Assembly (NCBI GenBank): GCA_014905825.1
Contig: JACGCN010000085.1
Span: 1 to 64,000 of the forward strand
Direction of reading: 5' to 3'
DNA from: Lyophyllum atratum
Taxonomy: Eukaryota > Basidiomycota > Agaricomycetes > Agaricales > Lyophyllaceae
DNA: 64,000 nt
Positions 52,817 through 63,829 of this stretch are shown here, piece after piece (the first letter of the stretch is position 1; every line of letters starts with the position of its first letter). The notes beneath the pieces are model-generated. The model ran no database searches, had not been told where the DNA came from, and saw nothing but the letters and a program-made list of their open reading frames with translations. The position numbers were made by a program, and so were the translations under genes.

Positions 52817-53812
52817 GGGGGGAATGAGGTGAGACGGTGATAAAAGTGGGCTATGGGGCTACAAAGGGGAGAAAAAGAGACTAGAATGGGGATGAGGGGA
52901 CAAGGGGAGGGGCAGAGAGAGCGAGGGGAGTGCGGCGGGGGAGGGAGGAAAGGGAATGGTGGTGGGAGGAAAGAGGGAGGTTGGTGATGCGGGAAGCGGC
53001 AAAGAAAGGGACAGGTGGCTGGCGGAGGGCGAGTGAGTTGTATAAGGTCATTGTCATTTTCTCCAGCCCTCCGTAGCCTGCGCGCCGAATTTCACCCAGC
53101 CATACCCAATTCTGCCGTGCTCCGCCGGTCTTGCGCTGTACTGCTCACCGCCCCCGTCGTCGCACAGCAGTCCAGGCAGCTGCTCCACCCCATGTCGCCT
53201 GTTTCCGTGCGCTCACCTGTCCAACACATGTGTTCTCAAACAGACGCTTCGGATTCGAGACCTGTGCCAACAATGTCTTACTGACCCTTCCTCTCACCCC
53301 CGTTCCTCTGATCTAGTCATCTACAAGCTCAGGCTTTCCGAAAGACATGTACATTTTGCCGCGTTGCCCATCGGCCTCCTCCTTATTCCGAGGCTCACTG
53401 CATCTTGATTCGTTCACTCTTGGTGTGACAGTTTTCTCGCACGTGCTTTTCGCACGTGATCGTGACGCGTAGAAAAACATGGAGAAAAACGCGTCACATC
53501 GAAATTGGGCTGCACCAACATGATGTGATCACTTCCTTCACGAACTTTGAACCTTGAGTAATACAGATTCATTTATTCTTTCAAAGCTCAGATTCCAGTA
53601 CAAGTAATAGAATGTGCAACGCAATTAGGATATATATCATAGAAGGCGACTAGTGTCCGTTTTAATAATGACAGCAAAGAATGACGAAGATGATTTCCGA
53701 GATAATAGTGAGTAGAGGGTGCAACAGCGACAGAGATAATGCATAGTTGAGCGGTATATTAAGCACGAAAAGGAATGACGTCGGGTTCTAGAATGTCTTT
53801 TGCCAATTTGTT
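52817..53812. promoter_or_regulatory. ITC1 upstream region with polypurine tract and clustered palindromic motifs
   Basis: 996 bp without a recognisable gene. The plus strand is strongly G/A-rich at about 52855-52995 (pyrimidine-rich in the sense of ITC1), as in many fungal leaders. Farther out are two CACGTG sites (53440-53445, 53453-53458) and a perfect 9-bp inverted repeat GTGACGCGT/ACGCGTCAC (53462-53470 and 53489-53497) containing two ACGCGT MluI boxes. The last 300 bp belong to the 3' side of the next gene. Confidence 0.5.
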
Positions 53813-56449
53813 TCAATCGAGGCTACGGCGTTTGTCCTCGTTCCTCGGGGCTTCAGGGGTACCTATGAGCCTGAACTTGTCCCGAAATCCAGAGCGCGGC
53901 TTTACCTCCGACGTCGGAGGCTTGGGAGTTTCTAAAAGGGGTGGAGTCGAAATACCATTCGGCTTGGGTGCTGAGACCTTTTTCTTTGGAGAACCATGCA
54001 AAGTTAGCCTCTTACTGGATGGGGAGGTAGGATCAGGGACGAACCGAAGTTTTCCTTCCTAGACCGAAAAAGCGCTTCTTCATCGGCGACGCCGGGTCCG
54101 CGCTGTCCTGGCTCTTAGACTTGGTCTTGGATTTGGTATCCACGGCGTCCATGATGACGATGGCTTTCGCCTGCGAGTTTCGCGTATGTTCCGAGCCCGG
54201 CTGGGTCCCATTCGCCGCGGCGCCATTGCCCGACTCTCCGCGCAGCGCAGCATTAGTGCCCTCGACGTTCACGAGCACCCAGCCTTGACCACTGCCCGAA
54301 CTCGGCGACTCCGAACCATTGCCATTCGCTGTAGCAGGCATGGGAGGCGGGGGCGATCTTTCCGCAATCAAGCCGACGAGAGCTGCCTCGCTCTTCCTCA
54401 AATGCATATCTGGCCGTGTAAGCTCAGGTGATGTGACGCGGGAGGCAACTTCGTGAATGGGGGTCTTGGCACCGCCATGGTTATGCTCCGATGTTGGGCT
54501 GTCTGATGGGTCCATCATTACACCGCTGTCTTCCTCTAACTTTTCCTCGATAGGGGATGGCTGCCATCCGCCAGGCAAAACGGGTCCTACAGAGGACATC
54601 CTGTTTGGAATGGGGCGGAATTTTGCACCTTGATCAGGATTTGGCGCAGAATTCTGCGCAAACGCCTCTCCTATCCCCGTCCACTTGATAGGAATCTCGT
54701 AGATGGTATCGCTGTTGGTAGAGAATGCGGAATCACGGAATGCGCCAGGCCCGAGTAACTGAGGTACGGATGCGCTAGAATCCTGCTGTCCTGCTGCGAA
54801 GGCGGGGCGGGGCGGGGGAGGGGGAGAAGGGGCAGGGTTGGAAGTCAGAAGAGGGGGTGTCTTTGCCCGGGTGGACACCGGACGAAGGGGACTTCGGGGA
54901 CGGCTGGGGGGTGTAGCAGATCGACTTTTAGGAGGAGATGAATTACCTGGCGCTGACCCGACAGGTATTGCAGGTGTTTGGTTATTTTCGAAGGGGGATG
55001 TAGCATAGAAGACATCTGGTGAAAAGCCAGCGGCTCCTACACCTGTCATGTCCTCCACACCGCTTGATATCGTACTTGGGAGGTTTGCTCGGATATTGTC
55101 GTTATTATTCGGATCCACTTCATGTACGACGGAAACCGGGACTTGCGCTCGAGGTGCAGGCTTGCGAAGAAGCGCCGGGTTCGAAGACATTGGCGACGGC
55201 GATGCAGCAACAAAACGAGATTGGTCTTGACGATAACCATGCACGAACTGCATGGTACCATCCTCGGTAGCACCTCTGACGTGCTGAAAGGTGTGTGGGT
55301 GGGCTACTGACCCGTTGGGTTCAGTCGCGACTCGTCTGTGGTGAGTAACTGAAGCAGAACCCAGCTGTTGTACAAGGGAACTTTCGGAGCTGTGGGCTGG
55401 CCTTTTGATGTCCCCATGAGAGCTATTCAAGGCAGATGGGGTCGAGGACTCCTGACGCATCAAGTCGTCTGTCGAAGGAGATCCCGGGCCGGTAAAGACC
55501 CACAAGTCCTTCACTCGAGAGCGATTGGTGAGGGAAATCGATGCAAGAAGAGTAAATGACTGGGCGTCGAGCGACGAGAGAAGTGACAAGATGAGTCGTA
55601 AAGAGTCGGTAGCGAAAGTATCCTGCTGGAACCCTGAGAATGATATCAGTGACATGTATTTGAGAGGATCATTTCTGACATACACTTGTACCCCTTGAGC
55701 TTGAACTCGAAGGAATTATCTCCAACTTTCTTTTCTGAGATGACACCGCGTGGCCACGAGGCTCGTACGGCTTGTAAAATTGCTGGGGTCAAATGGAGAG
55801 GAGGCGCGATGACACGCATTACAGTGGGAGACAGAAACGACAGTGCGAACGGGACTCGTCTCATCTTCAACTTGTCTGAGGAAAAACTTGCCGAACTATC
55901 TCGAAAAGGAGAAGCAGTCGCAGGTAGAGGCGTGCCTGCGCGTGAGCCTGTGAGTGGAGAAGGCCTGGAAAAAGCCATTGCGAGGCGATCGTCGTTTTCT
56001 CGACCGTAGTCAAGACTAGAGAGATAGGTGTATCCACAGTGGTATATGACGCCCAGAATATCGATGAGGAGTTTCTCGGCCTTGACGCTCTTCGGGCTTG
56101 CCCATGGCTTGCCATCGAGCACAAACTCGCAGAGGTTCTGGAGAATATCCTCACGGAAGGCAACCACGGCAGCCTGAGTCTCGAGGATGGTGCGGAGGAG
56201 GGAGATGACGGAGGGTGGAAAGGAGTAGAGCCTGACGAAGTTGGAGCTGGCTATGGCGACAATTGCAAAGGAATTGGGGGCAGCCCTCTGCTCACGGATG
56301 AACTCCTTTCTGGGGATAAAGCCAGAGTCTGGAGGAGAGTTGAGAGCCGCGAGGTTGGGAGATTGCTGCGGCATCGGACCAGGGGAAAGAGACGACGAGT
56401 GAGGTTGGCTTTGAACGAACAAAGCGTTGGAGAAACACGTTGACGTCAT
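53813..56449 (-). CDS. Unrecognised Ser/Pro-rich protein with conserved N-terminal domain; one frame break
   Basis: Starts MTSTCFSNALFVQSQPHSSS at 56449. A folded-looking N-terminal region has SNFVRLYSFPPSVISLLRTI, AVVAFREDILQNLCEFVLDG, VKAEKLLIDILGVIYHCGYT and PFALSFLSPTVMRVIAPPLH. A short intron (about 55635-55685) leads into about 540 codons, starting FQQDTFATDSLRLILSLLSS, mostly low-complexity Ser/Pro/Thr, then GQGWVLVNVEGTNA, SPMKKRFFGLGRKTSVRP. The frame then stops, but one base fewer in the GGG run at 54036-54038 restores DPTSPSSKRLTLHGSPKKKV and a stop at 53813. Without that change it ends at 54033. No domain recognised; no membrane segment. Divergent from the oxidoreductase gene. Confidence 0.7.
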
Positions 56450-56760
56450 GTGTTTGCCATGCGGCTTTCACGTGGCTGCGTGCCTGGTGGCTGTTCACGA
56501 AGAATCCCCCTCCTGCATGCCATGTTGCTCAGACTGAGACAGTGTCACTGTACAGACCAAGTTCCAACCGTAGATCCAACCAACTAGTCCTTGTATACGT
56601 AGGAACCATCATCGATCGACCATGTCACCTCACGCAATCGAACGGATAAAATCCCGGATATTTCCCCGCTACCCGGACCGCCGGACCGTTCCCCACCTTA
56701 AAGTCAGATCCTCTCGAGTTCTCCTGTTTCCCAATATCCATCTCCTCCATAGCCTGCAAA

Positions 56761-58695
56761 ATGTCGTCCGAGCTATCTAAACTGAACGTTCTCATGTGTG
56801 AGTAGTTTTTTACACCCGGGCACGAAACATTGGCTGAAGCTTCCGGTACCAGGTGGTACCGTAAGTTTTATTTTAGATCTGCAATCCGTACAACCTGATC
56901 GCAACGGAAACAGGGGGAGTACACCACTGGGTGGGTTGGCACAGGAGCGTCAAAGTCGGACAAGAAGGTGAGTCCAACAAGCTGCATGTTATTTCTCGAT
57001 ATTTAACCGTTTCTAGATTGGAGTAAGTTCGACTCTCCGTCTCTCACTCTGCGTTATCGCTGATCTGCATGATAGGTCGTTGGTCTTACCCTCTTCGATC
57101 TCCGCCGCCTAGGCAAGGTAGGCAGTGCTATCTATATTTTTGAACGCATTGACCAGGACTCGACGACGCAGGTCGACAAACTAGGAATGGTTGGCGTGAA
57201 TGGCGGCAAATTCCCCGCAATCCGTCAACATCTTGCTGATAACATAGGAGGCGCCTACAAGGACATGGATCTCTCGTCTGTCCAGTTACAACACCTAGCT
57301 ATCCATTGATTGATCGCTCTTTAGGTTCGACGAATACCCTGAGCAAGGAAAGGTTGATCCTGAAGCCTGTGAGTGTATTTATCTCCTTGCACATGAAGTA
57401 GTGTATACGATAACATTTAATCTCTAGATAAGACTGCTATTGACAAGATGTCGGCCGGAGAGGCCGTGATCATCTTCACTCCCGACAGTGAGTGCAGCGC
57501 AGAAGAAATGTACGAACCCTCTTGATACAGTCGCGACATAGGCACCCATTACCCCATCGCCATGTATGCCATCGAACGCGGCATCCATGTTCTCGTCACC
57601 AAGCCAGCCACACAGCTCCTCTCGCACCACAATGACTTGATCGCCGCTGCGAAGAAACACAACGTCGTTTGCTTCGTCGAGCACCACAAACGGTGACCTA
57701 CCCTGCGCCACGAGTACATTTTACCGAACTCACGTTCTCCATGACCAGCTTCGACCCCGTCTACAGCGACGCCAAGGCCCGCGCAGCGACTCTCGGCGAG
57801 TTCAACTTCTTCAATGCTTGGATGAGCCAGCCGAAAAGCCAGCTTGAAACTTTCCGCGCATGGGCTGGCAAGGACTCAGACATCAGGTATAAAACGCGTC
57901 CCTTCATGCTTTCGCGGCGTATGCTAATCAGGCAATGTTAGCTACTATCTCTCCTCGCACCACATCGATATTTGCTGCTGGATTCTCCAGGATATCGCTG
58001 TCCCCACCCGTGTCGTAGCCAGCGCCGCGACAGGGATCGCCACCAGCGAGCCATACAACTGCGTCCCCCAGACGGAGGACACTATCACGCTCCTGGTTGA
58101 CTGGCAGTCTATCAAAAGCCCGAAGCACAAAGGCACAGCCGTGTACACCGCCAGCTGGACGGCCCCTTTGAAGGCCGGTGTGCACTCTGCCCAGCACTGG
58201 TATTACATGGGAGAGAAGGTCCGTTCGTGCTCTCAGGTCCCGCATTTTGGTGATCATGTATCCTGACCTTCCCTTCGCTTCACAGGGTGACATCAGCGTT
58301 GATCAGGCGCATCGTGGGTACGACGTCACAGTCGATGATACCGGGAAGTCGTGGTATAACCCGTTCTAGTGCGTAACGTATTTTGATGGCCCGCGTGCAG
58401 ATGGAGCCGGTGCCGAAGCTGATGGACGTCTTGCAGCATGAAATATTCTCCCTCCGAGAGCGGCCACTTCGATGGTCAACGAGGCTATGGCTACATCTCC
58501 ATCGAAAAGTTCATCGACGCTGCGCGCAGCGTAAACGCAGGGCTCACAAAGCCTGCCGAATACGATACCCATGGCCTGCCCACCATCGCCAACACGGTCC
58601 TGACAACGGCCATCCTGAACGCCGGCAGAATTAGCTTGGATGAGAAGAGGGCTGTTGGGATCAAGAAGGACGGAGAGACCTGGGTTCTTGAGTAG
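56761..58695 (+). CDS. Gfo/Idh/MocA-family NAD(P)-dependent oxidoreductase
   Basis: Sugar- or inositol-type dehydrogenase fold. Start [12 protein letters not shown]; very short exons then give [20 protein letters not shown], the N-terminal glycine-rich dinucleotide turn, and [14 protein letters not shown]. Next come [40 protein letters not shown] (TKPA replaces the family's EKP), [40 protein letters not shown] (H-x-x-D-x-x substrate region) and [21 protein letters not shown]...TGCAG intron joins to [20 protein letters not shown] and the C-terminal [19 protein letters not shown], ending at 58695. About ten introns, several under 60 nt. Substrate unknown. Confidence 0.88.
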
Positions 58696-59020
58696 ACGCA
58701 TCATGCGGTGAGGAACTTTAAAAGGTGTAGACAATCGTCTTGCTTTTGGCAGGAAGGAGCGAAGAAGGATGTATTTTTATCGTATGTACAATCTTGAACA
58801 AGTCAAGGACGTCCGTTCCGTGGCATGCAAGACAAAAGGAGACCCCAGAGCCAGATGGCTAAAAAAGATCCCCCGCGGATGTGACGGCAGCCTTCGCCTG
58901 GTGGGTACGTACGAATGAAAGTCAAGGCTGTCAAACGTGTACCTGATGCCGGGGCAGTAGAAAGTCCAAGAATGCATGGAGACATACATAAAGCAGATTG
59001 GCAGAACACATTAGAAGCCA
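58696..59020. other. Convergent spacer
   Basis: 325 bp between the oxidoreductase stop and the putative minus-strand stop at 59021. Nothing recognised. Confidence 0.4.
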
Positions 59021-59344
59021 TTAGAGCGTGACCGTTAGATTAATGTCAAGCAACTCGGGTTCGCCATTAAATGCTTCTCGCGTACGCGTGGTGATGAAGG
59101 GCATAGGGAATAGTGGCTGCAACTCTCCCATGGTGTCTGTAAACACGTATGATGGTGGCGGTATGTAGACCAGAACCTTGTCGTGATCCTGGTTGGCACC
59201 TTCGGTGATTGGGAGCTTTAGGGTCCCGGTGAATCTGGAAGATCGTAAGTACAGATTGACATATGGACGTTACATGCCGACAAGTTTTATTTGTCCTTGA
59301 GAGATGAAGTATCCGGAGACTCCCAAGTTGCGAGTGAGCGGCGT
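59021..59344 (-). CDS. Orphan 3' exons of an unrecognised gene
   Basis: Two exons can be joined in one frame: GVSGYFISQGQIKLVGI (from at most 59344 down to 59274), a GTAACG...CAG intron (59235-59273), then FTGTLKLPITEGANQDHDKV, LVYIPPPSYVFTDTMGELQP and REAFNGEPELLDINLTVTL, ending in TAA at 59021. Codon third positions are C-rich as in neighbouring genes. The upstream part is missing: a TGA precedes the first exon in frame and no start exon was found between here and the cyclin gene. It may be a short gene with an unseen first exon or a gene remnant. Confidence 0.4.
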
Positions 59345-60220
59345 TCATGAGAAGATGCAATTTCAGGAATTGATTGTAACGACAACGTGCAGGCTAGGCG
59401 AGTGAGGAAAGCCCTTCAGGCTTTGGAGGCGGTATGAGACTGACAGCCGGTCGTAGGTGAGGCTGTGGAAGGCGATATGTGTAAAAGGAAGAAATAAAGG
59501 CAATAATGTGCAGGTGAAGTGGAATGCCCTTACGAGGTGGGAGGATGTTGTAGTTGATAGCGGCGAGGACCAAAAAAATATATGGAACTGACACGGGAAG
59601 TGACAGTAGGGTCCGTAAGGGCGAGGGATGCGGGTAAAAATATATGATAAAATGAAGAATAAAATATATTGTAGAATGATGAATAACGGAAGTGCGGCTG
59701 TCGGTGGAGTGTATTGATACTTGCAGAATGAAAGAGGAGGGGGAATGATGGTGGATGATTGATTGCATAGAGAACAAAAAGACAGAATGAGCGGAAAGTC
59801 GCGGAAGGGTTACTGTAGACGACCAGAGATGGGAAGAGGAAAAACGAGGTAATGGCTTCCTTCGATGAGGAAAGGAAGACAGCGATGGGTTGGCAGTCAG
59901 GCAGATGAAGGAAAACTGTCCCATGAATTGACAAGTACCCCACTTGTATCGACGAACCACAAGTATGCGATAGTTGTCCCTCCTGCCCGCCATTGCTTAT
60001 TTTGGCCCTCGAATAGGTTGTACGCCTGCCTTGATAGGATAGTGGTGCGGATGATGAGGTATGATTGAGACATTGCGAGGGAAATGCATGGTTGATTGAA
60101 TTGCAGAAACAGAGATTGTGCGAGGATGTCGGTGCGACGTGTACTGATATTACATTTTGTGGATTGTTGGTGTTTTGGGACAAGTGGATGTGGCGAAACC
60201 GATTACAGATGATTGAACTG
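59345..60220. other. Gene-poor stretch downstream of the cyclin gene
   Basis: 876 bp, T/C- and A/T-rich in the minus-strand sense, with low-complexity open frames that resemble no protein family. Probably cyclin 3' untranslated region, possibly including an unseen first exon of the orphan gene. Confidence 0.4.
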
Positions 60221-61687
60221 CTATGACACTAACGCAGCTCGCGGTGAGACATTGTTGATGTTGTGGAGAGCCGGACGACCGAACGCCACGAAATCGTGTG
60301 GAAGGAATTGGTCCGGGGGAGATTCAACACGGTGCTTATTTAGCACAGGCTCAAACGATGACGACATATTCTCCTTATCGTCAGACGAATACAAGCCCGA
60401 GAAGGGGTCACTGGAGAACGATGGCGTTGTCGGTGTAAGGGGCATGTCGTCGGACAAATCGGATACGGAGGTCGAGCAACTCATCGGTGTGCTCACTGTG
60501 GATGCCGAGGTGCGTTTGGGAGTTACGGGGAGAGACGGGAGAGTGTGGCGAATGAAACGGCCACCCTGCAGATAGTACTGTACGACGAACGTGGCAGCCT
60601 TGGAGTAGAAAGCGTATGAATACTTCTTGACGAGCGTCTCCGAGAGATCATTCACATGCTTCGCCAAACGAATATCAAGAAACTCAACGACCTCCAGACA
60701 TTCCTCAGTTTCTTCCCAGACACGACGTGGTTTACCACACAAGAACCGCGCCAGGGTCAACGCGGCCAAAGCAATGGAAGACGGAGTGTACGTGACGAAC
60801 TCGCGATAGAAGAGGGTGATTTCCATCAAGAACCGGGCCACGTGTTGAACTTTGGGATCCTCCATGATCGGTCCACAGCACATGAGCCTAAGCCAGGCCT
60901 CCGCGGTCGGGTGACCAAGGGTCCACTGTATCGTTGATAGGACATGTCCTTCCATTTGGATGAACGCAGACTCTTCATATGTCTCGCGGCATATCTGAGC
61001 AAGGTCTTGGACGGTGGGAACGCGTTCTTTGGCATCCTCGAATTTGGCAGCAATCCAGAGGGCGGCACAGCCAACGAGTTGGTAGTGCTTGATGTAGACA
61101 ATACGGCGGGAGACGTAGCGGTCGACGATGTTGAGAGTGAGATACAATGTTTCTGGGCGCAGTCTAAATGTGAAGTGAATTTCAACGAGGAAATCCACGA
61201 GACATGGTCGCATGTGCCATCGAATCTCCGGCTGCTGATCCATCGACTGGGCAGAGCACATTGTAAAGCGCTGTGGGGGCAATTTGCTTTAGGGCGCGTT
61301 ACATTGCGTGAAAGGCGGGTAGACACTGACCTCCATATCATGCATATAGTACTGAATCTCATCACGGTATTCCTCCTCGAGAAGAATGCCTTCTCTGCGA
61401 AGGGCCAAAATCTGAGCTTCACGTTGGCGCTGTTGGAGCATGGCGGATTTTGCAGAGCGAGGGGTTCTTCGAGGAGGACCATTTGCAGGGAGAAGGGGAG
61501 ACTTGTGAGACTTGGAGACGCCATGGGGAGAAGGACGCTTCTTGGGGTAGGCGAGGGAGTTGCGGGAGTGTCTGATAGAGGCGGTGGAGACGTCTTTCAT
61601 GTCGAAAGGAATCGATGCGAGCGAGAGAACGATCGAATGTGGACTGGCGGGGGAACGAGAGTGAGCAAGAGGAGTGGTCGGGGACAT
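60221..61687 (-). CDS. B-type mitotic cyclin
   Basis: Regulatory subunit of the cyclin-dependent kinase. Start MSPTTPLAHSRSPASPHSIV at 61687; the N-terminus holds RNSLAYPKKR, a possible destruction box (RxxL). LEEEYRDEIQYYMHDME is spliced (GTCAGT...ACAG, about 61271-61330) to RFTMCSAQSMDQQPEIRWHM, then RPCLVDFLVEIHFTFRLRPE, TLYLTLNIVDRYVSRR and QLVGCAALWIAAKFEDAKER, the classic cyclin box. A second cyclin fold follows (LGHPTAEAWLRLMCCGP, YTPSSIALAALTLARFLCGK), then a Ser/Thr-Pro-rich tail ending at 60221. The MRxxLVDWL motif reads MRPCLVDFL. Which B-cyclin subtype (Clb2- or Clb3-like) is unclear. Confidence 0.9.
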
Positions 61688-63457
61688 AATTAAAACGAAA
61701 GCCAACAACACAATCGGTGGCAGGCGAGGGCCACACTGGGCCACAAAATAAGGTTTACGATTGACACAAGGTCAAACGCGGCCACAAAAAAACACACAAC
61801 GACTCAAGAATATGTCACAACTGCAAAATCAAGAGAAAACTCACGGAGGGCAGAGAAAGTGCAATTCATGCGACGACGAGAGAAGTCGATGTCAAGTGGG
61901 TGTGCGATATAACACACAGCTGTGGTGATGCAAAGGAGGGGAAGTCGTCAGCGTTGGTGGTCGTGAGCTGCACAGGGCAGAGAAGTAAGGGAAGATATTC
62001 AAGAAGTCGAAGTACAGGACGACGACGACATCGAGATAGAGAGGAGAGAGAGAGGACAAGGCGGAATATAAAAAGTTGTGTCCAAATGGGGACTGCCGGC
62101 TGAGGTTACCATCACAAATCCCATGCTGCACGTCACGAAGTCACAATCAACTCCCACCCACTGTCGCATGTACCGAACAAGCACCCGTAAAAAGCGGTCC
62201 GGCTAACTCTTCCCACGGCACACGTTTCCCGACGAGCAGACAATGACGTAGTCTTACCTGGCTTGAGCACTCTGCCGCCGCAAGTCAGCCCAATGCGCAT
62301 ACATCCAGCACCAAAGCACTCACCAGGAACACACGGCACTGAACCTAAGGCTAGAGCACTGCAGAGTCCCACGTCAGCCACGCCCCGCCACACAAGGAAA
62401 ATGCCTCTCACACAGATGGAACGATTGTCGGTTACGGGGGCGAGAACAAGGAGAGAATTAAAGACGGATTACTTTCAAGAGCGACCAGGGAACAAAAGAG
62501 TGACTGTGGTGAGTTGACGAGGCTGGCAACCGACGAGTTTATCGCCACGAGAGCTGAGAGTCGGGACGTTCGAAGTGAACCGAGCGTATCCTGCTGTTGA
62601 GCTGTTGAGCTAGAGGGGATGAAGCCTCTGACTCGACGAGGGAGGGAAACTGGGAGGCCGAGGGAGGGGAGAACGAGAAAGTGGTGTCGATGGGACAACA
62701 GAGCACTTTTCAAAGCGGAGGGCGTGTTCAAGGCGTGGTTCGCTTATTACGCCGCTCTAATAGTAACATCCAGGTTCAGATTAATATTGAATCCCTGTTT
62801 TGATTGAGCCCACCACGTTTCCAGCTGCCTGCAGGCAGAGAATATGTCAGGATCCCGTCATCCATGTACGCCTTACATAAGCGCGCATTCTCTTCGGCTG
62901 CAAAGTTCAAGGTGTAGTATAAACTCCTTACATTGAAGTTAGCTCTTGACCCACTCCATGCAAGCTCCCCTTTGTCTCTCAACTCCCCCAGTCCTTGCGA
63001 GTCTCAGACACCCAGCGCCTTTCTCTAGATCGATGAGTTTCCACGCTCAGCACACCCTCCCATCAGTCACTTCTTATCGACCCATCAGTCGTGGACATCC
63101 CCATAATTATTACCCTTTTGATCTCACGTACACTCTTACTTCAGTACAGGACGAGCGTTAAATTTGCTGCCAATCCTCGCGAACCCTTGATGTTCTACGA
63201 CACCATCTTGCGTACATATGCCAGCCCTTCGCGAATCCCAAAAGGTTCTCTCGGGGATACTTACAAGTAATTCGGCGAAAGGTGGACGATATATCCATAA
63301 AACGTCACAATTCTTGTGTGAATCTACATGCGCGCATCAATTAGCCGGTCTTGTTAATTCGCTTGCGGTACAGGCACAGGTACGGCGCCGGCGGCGCTGA
63401 GACAGCGATGCTGAGGGTATTCGTCGGTGTTGTTTCTGCTTTGGCGGGTGCTGTTAG

Positions 63458-63490
63458 GTGATACAAATGTGATACAAATGTGATACGAAT
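63458..63490. repeat. Three tandem copies of an 11-bp unit
   Basis: GTGATACAAAT occurs twice, then GTGATACGAAT, directly head to tail, followed by GTGAC. Minisatellite-like; no known element matched. Confidence 0.7.
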
Positions 63491-63779
63491 GTGACGCCTC
63501 GCAGGCCGCATGAACGAAGCGTATATGCTTTGCCGCCCCTCGCTGCTCTCCGAGTCTGTCCTAGAATTTCGACTGCTCTAAAACGGAACAAGGCAGGAAA
63601 GGACTTAGAACCCTACCTTTTGAGTCTTGACATGCGTGTCTGATCAGGATTTGCTCATTCCCATACTGTATACTTACGTGGCTATTGCTATCGATGGGAG
63701 TTTGGCGGAAGTTGCTGCTGATGAAAGAACTAGCTACTGATCACCCAGGGAAGCAGGACTTTTTTTCAGCCCATGGATC

Positions 63780-63829
63780 TTCACAGTGCGCCAGGGCCTG
63801 CCGGGGCAGGCCGAAACCGGTACTGTGAA
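63780..63829. repeat. Nested inverted repeat (potential hairpin or cruciform)
   Basis: The outer arms TTCACAGT (63780-63787) and ACTGTGAA (63822-63829) are perfect reverse complements, and so are the inner arms GGCCTGCC (63795-63802) and GGCAGGCC (63805-63812), separated by GG. The two stems are nested and roughly centred on each other. Could be a structured RNA, a protein site or part of a small mobile element; no target duplication was identified. Confidence 0.6.

Noticed and set aside
53015..53316. Plus-strand frames upstream of ITC1
   Set aside because: No start context, no family resemblance, and they fall in a C/T-rich promoter-like region.
59394..60183. Two long overlapping minus-strand frames (about 200 codons)
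   Set aside because: Ser/His/Tyr-rich low-complexity translations in T/C-rich DNA, in two frames at once; better explained as cyclin 3' untranslated region.
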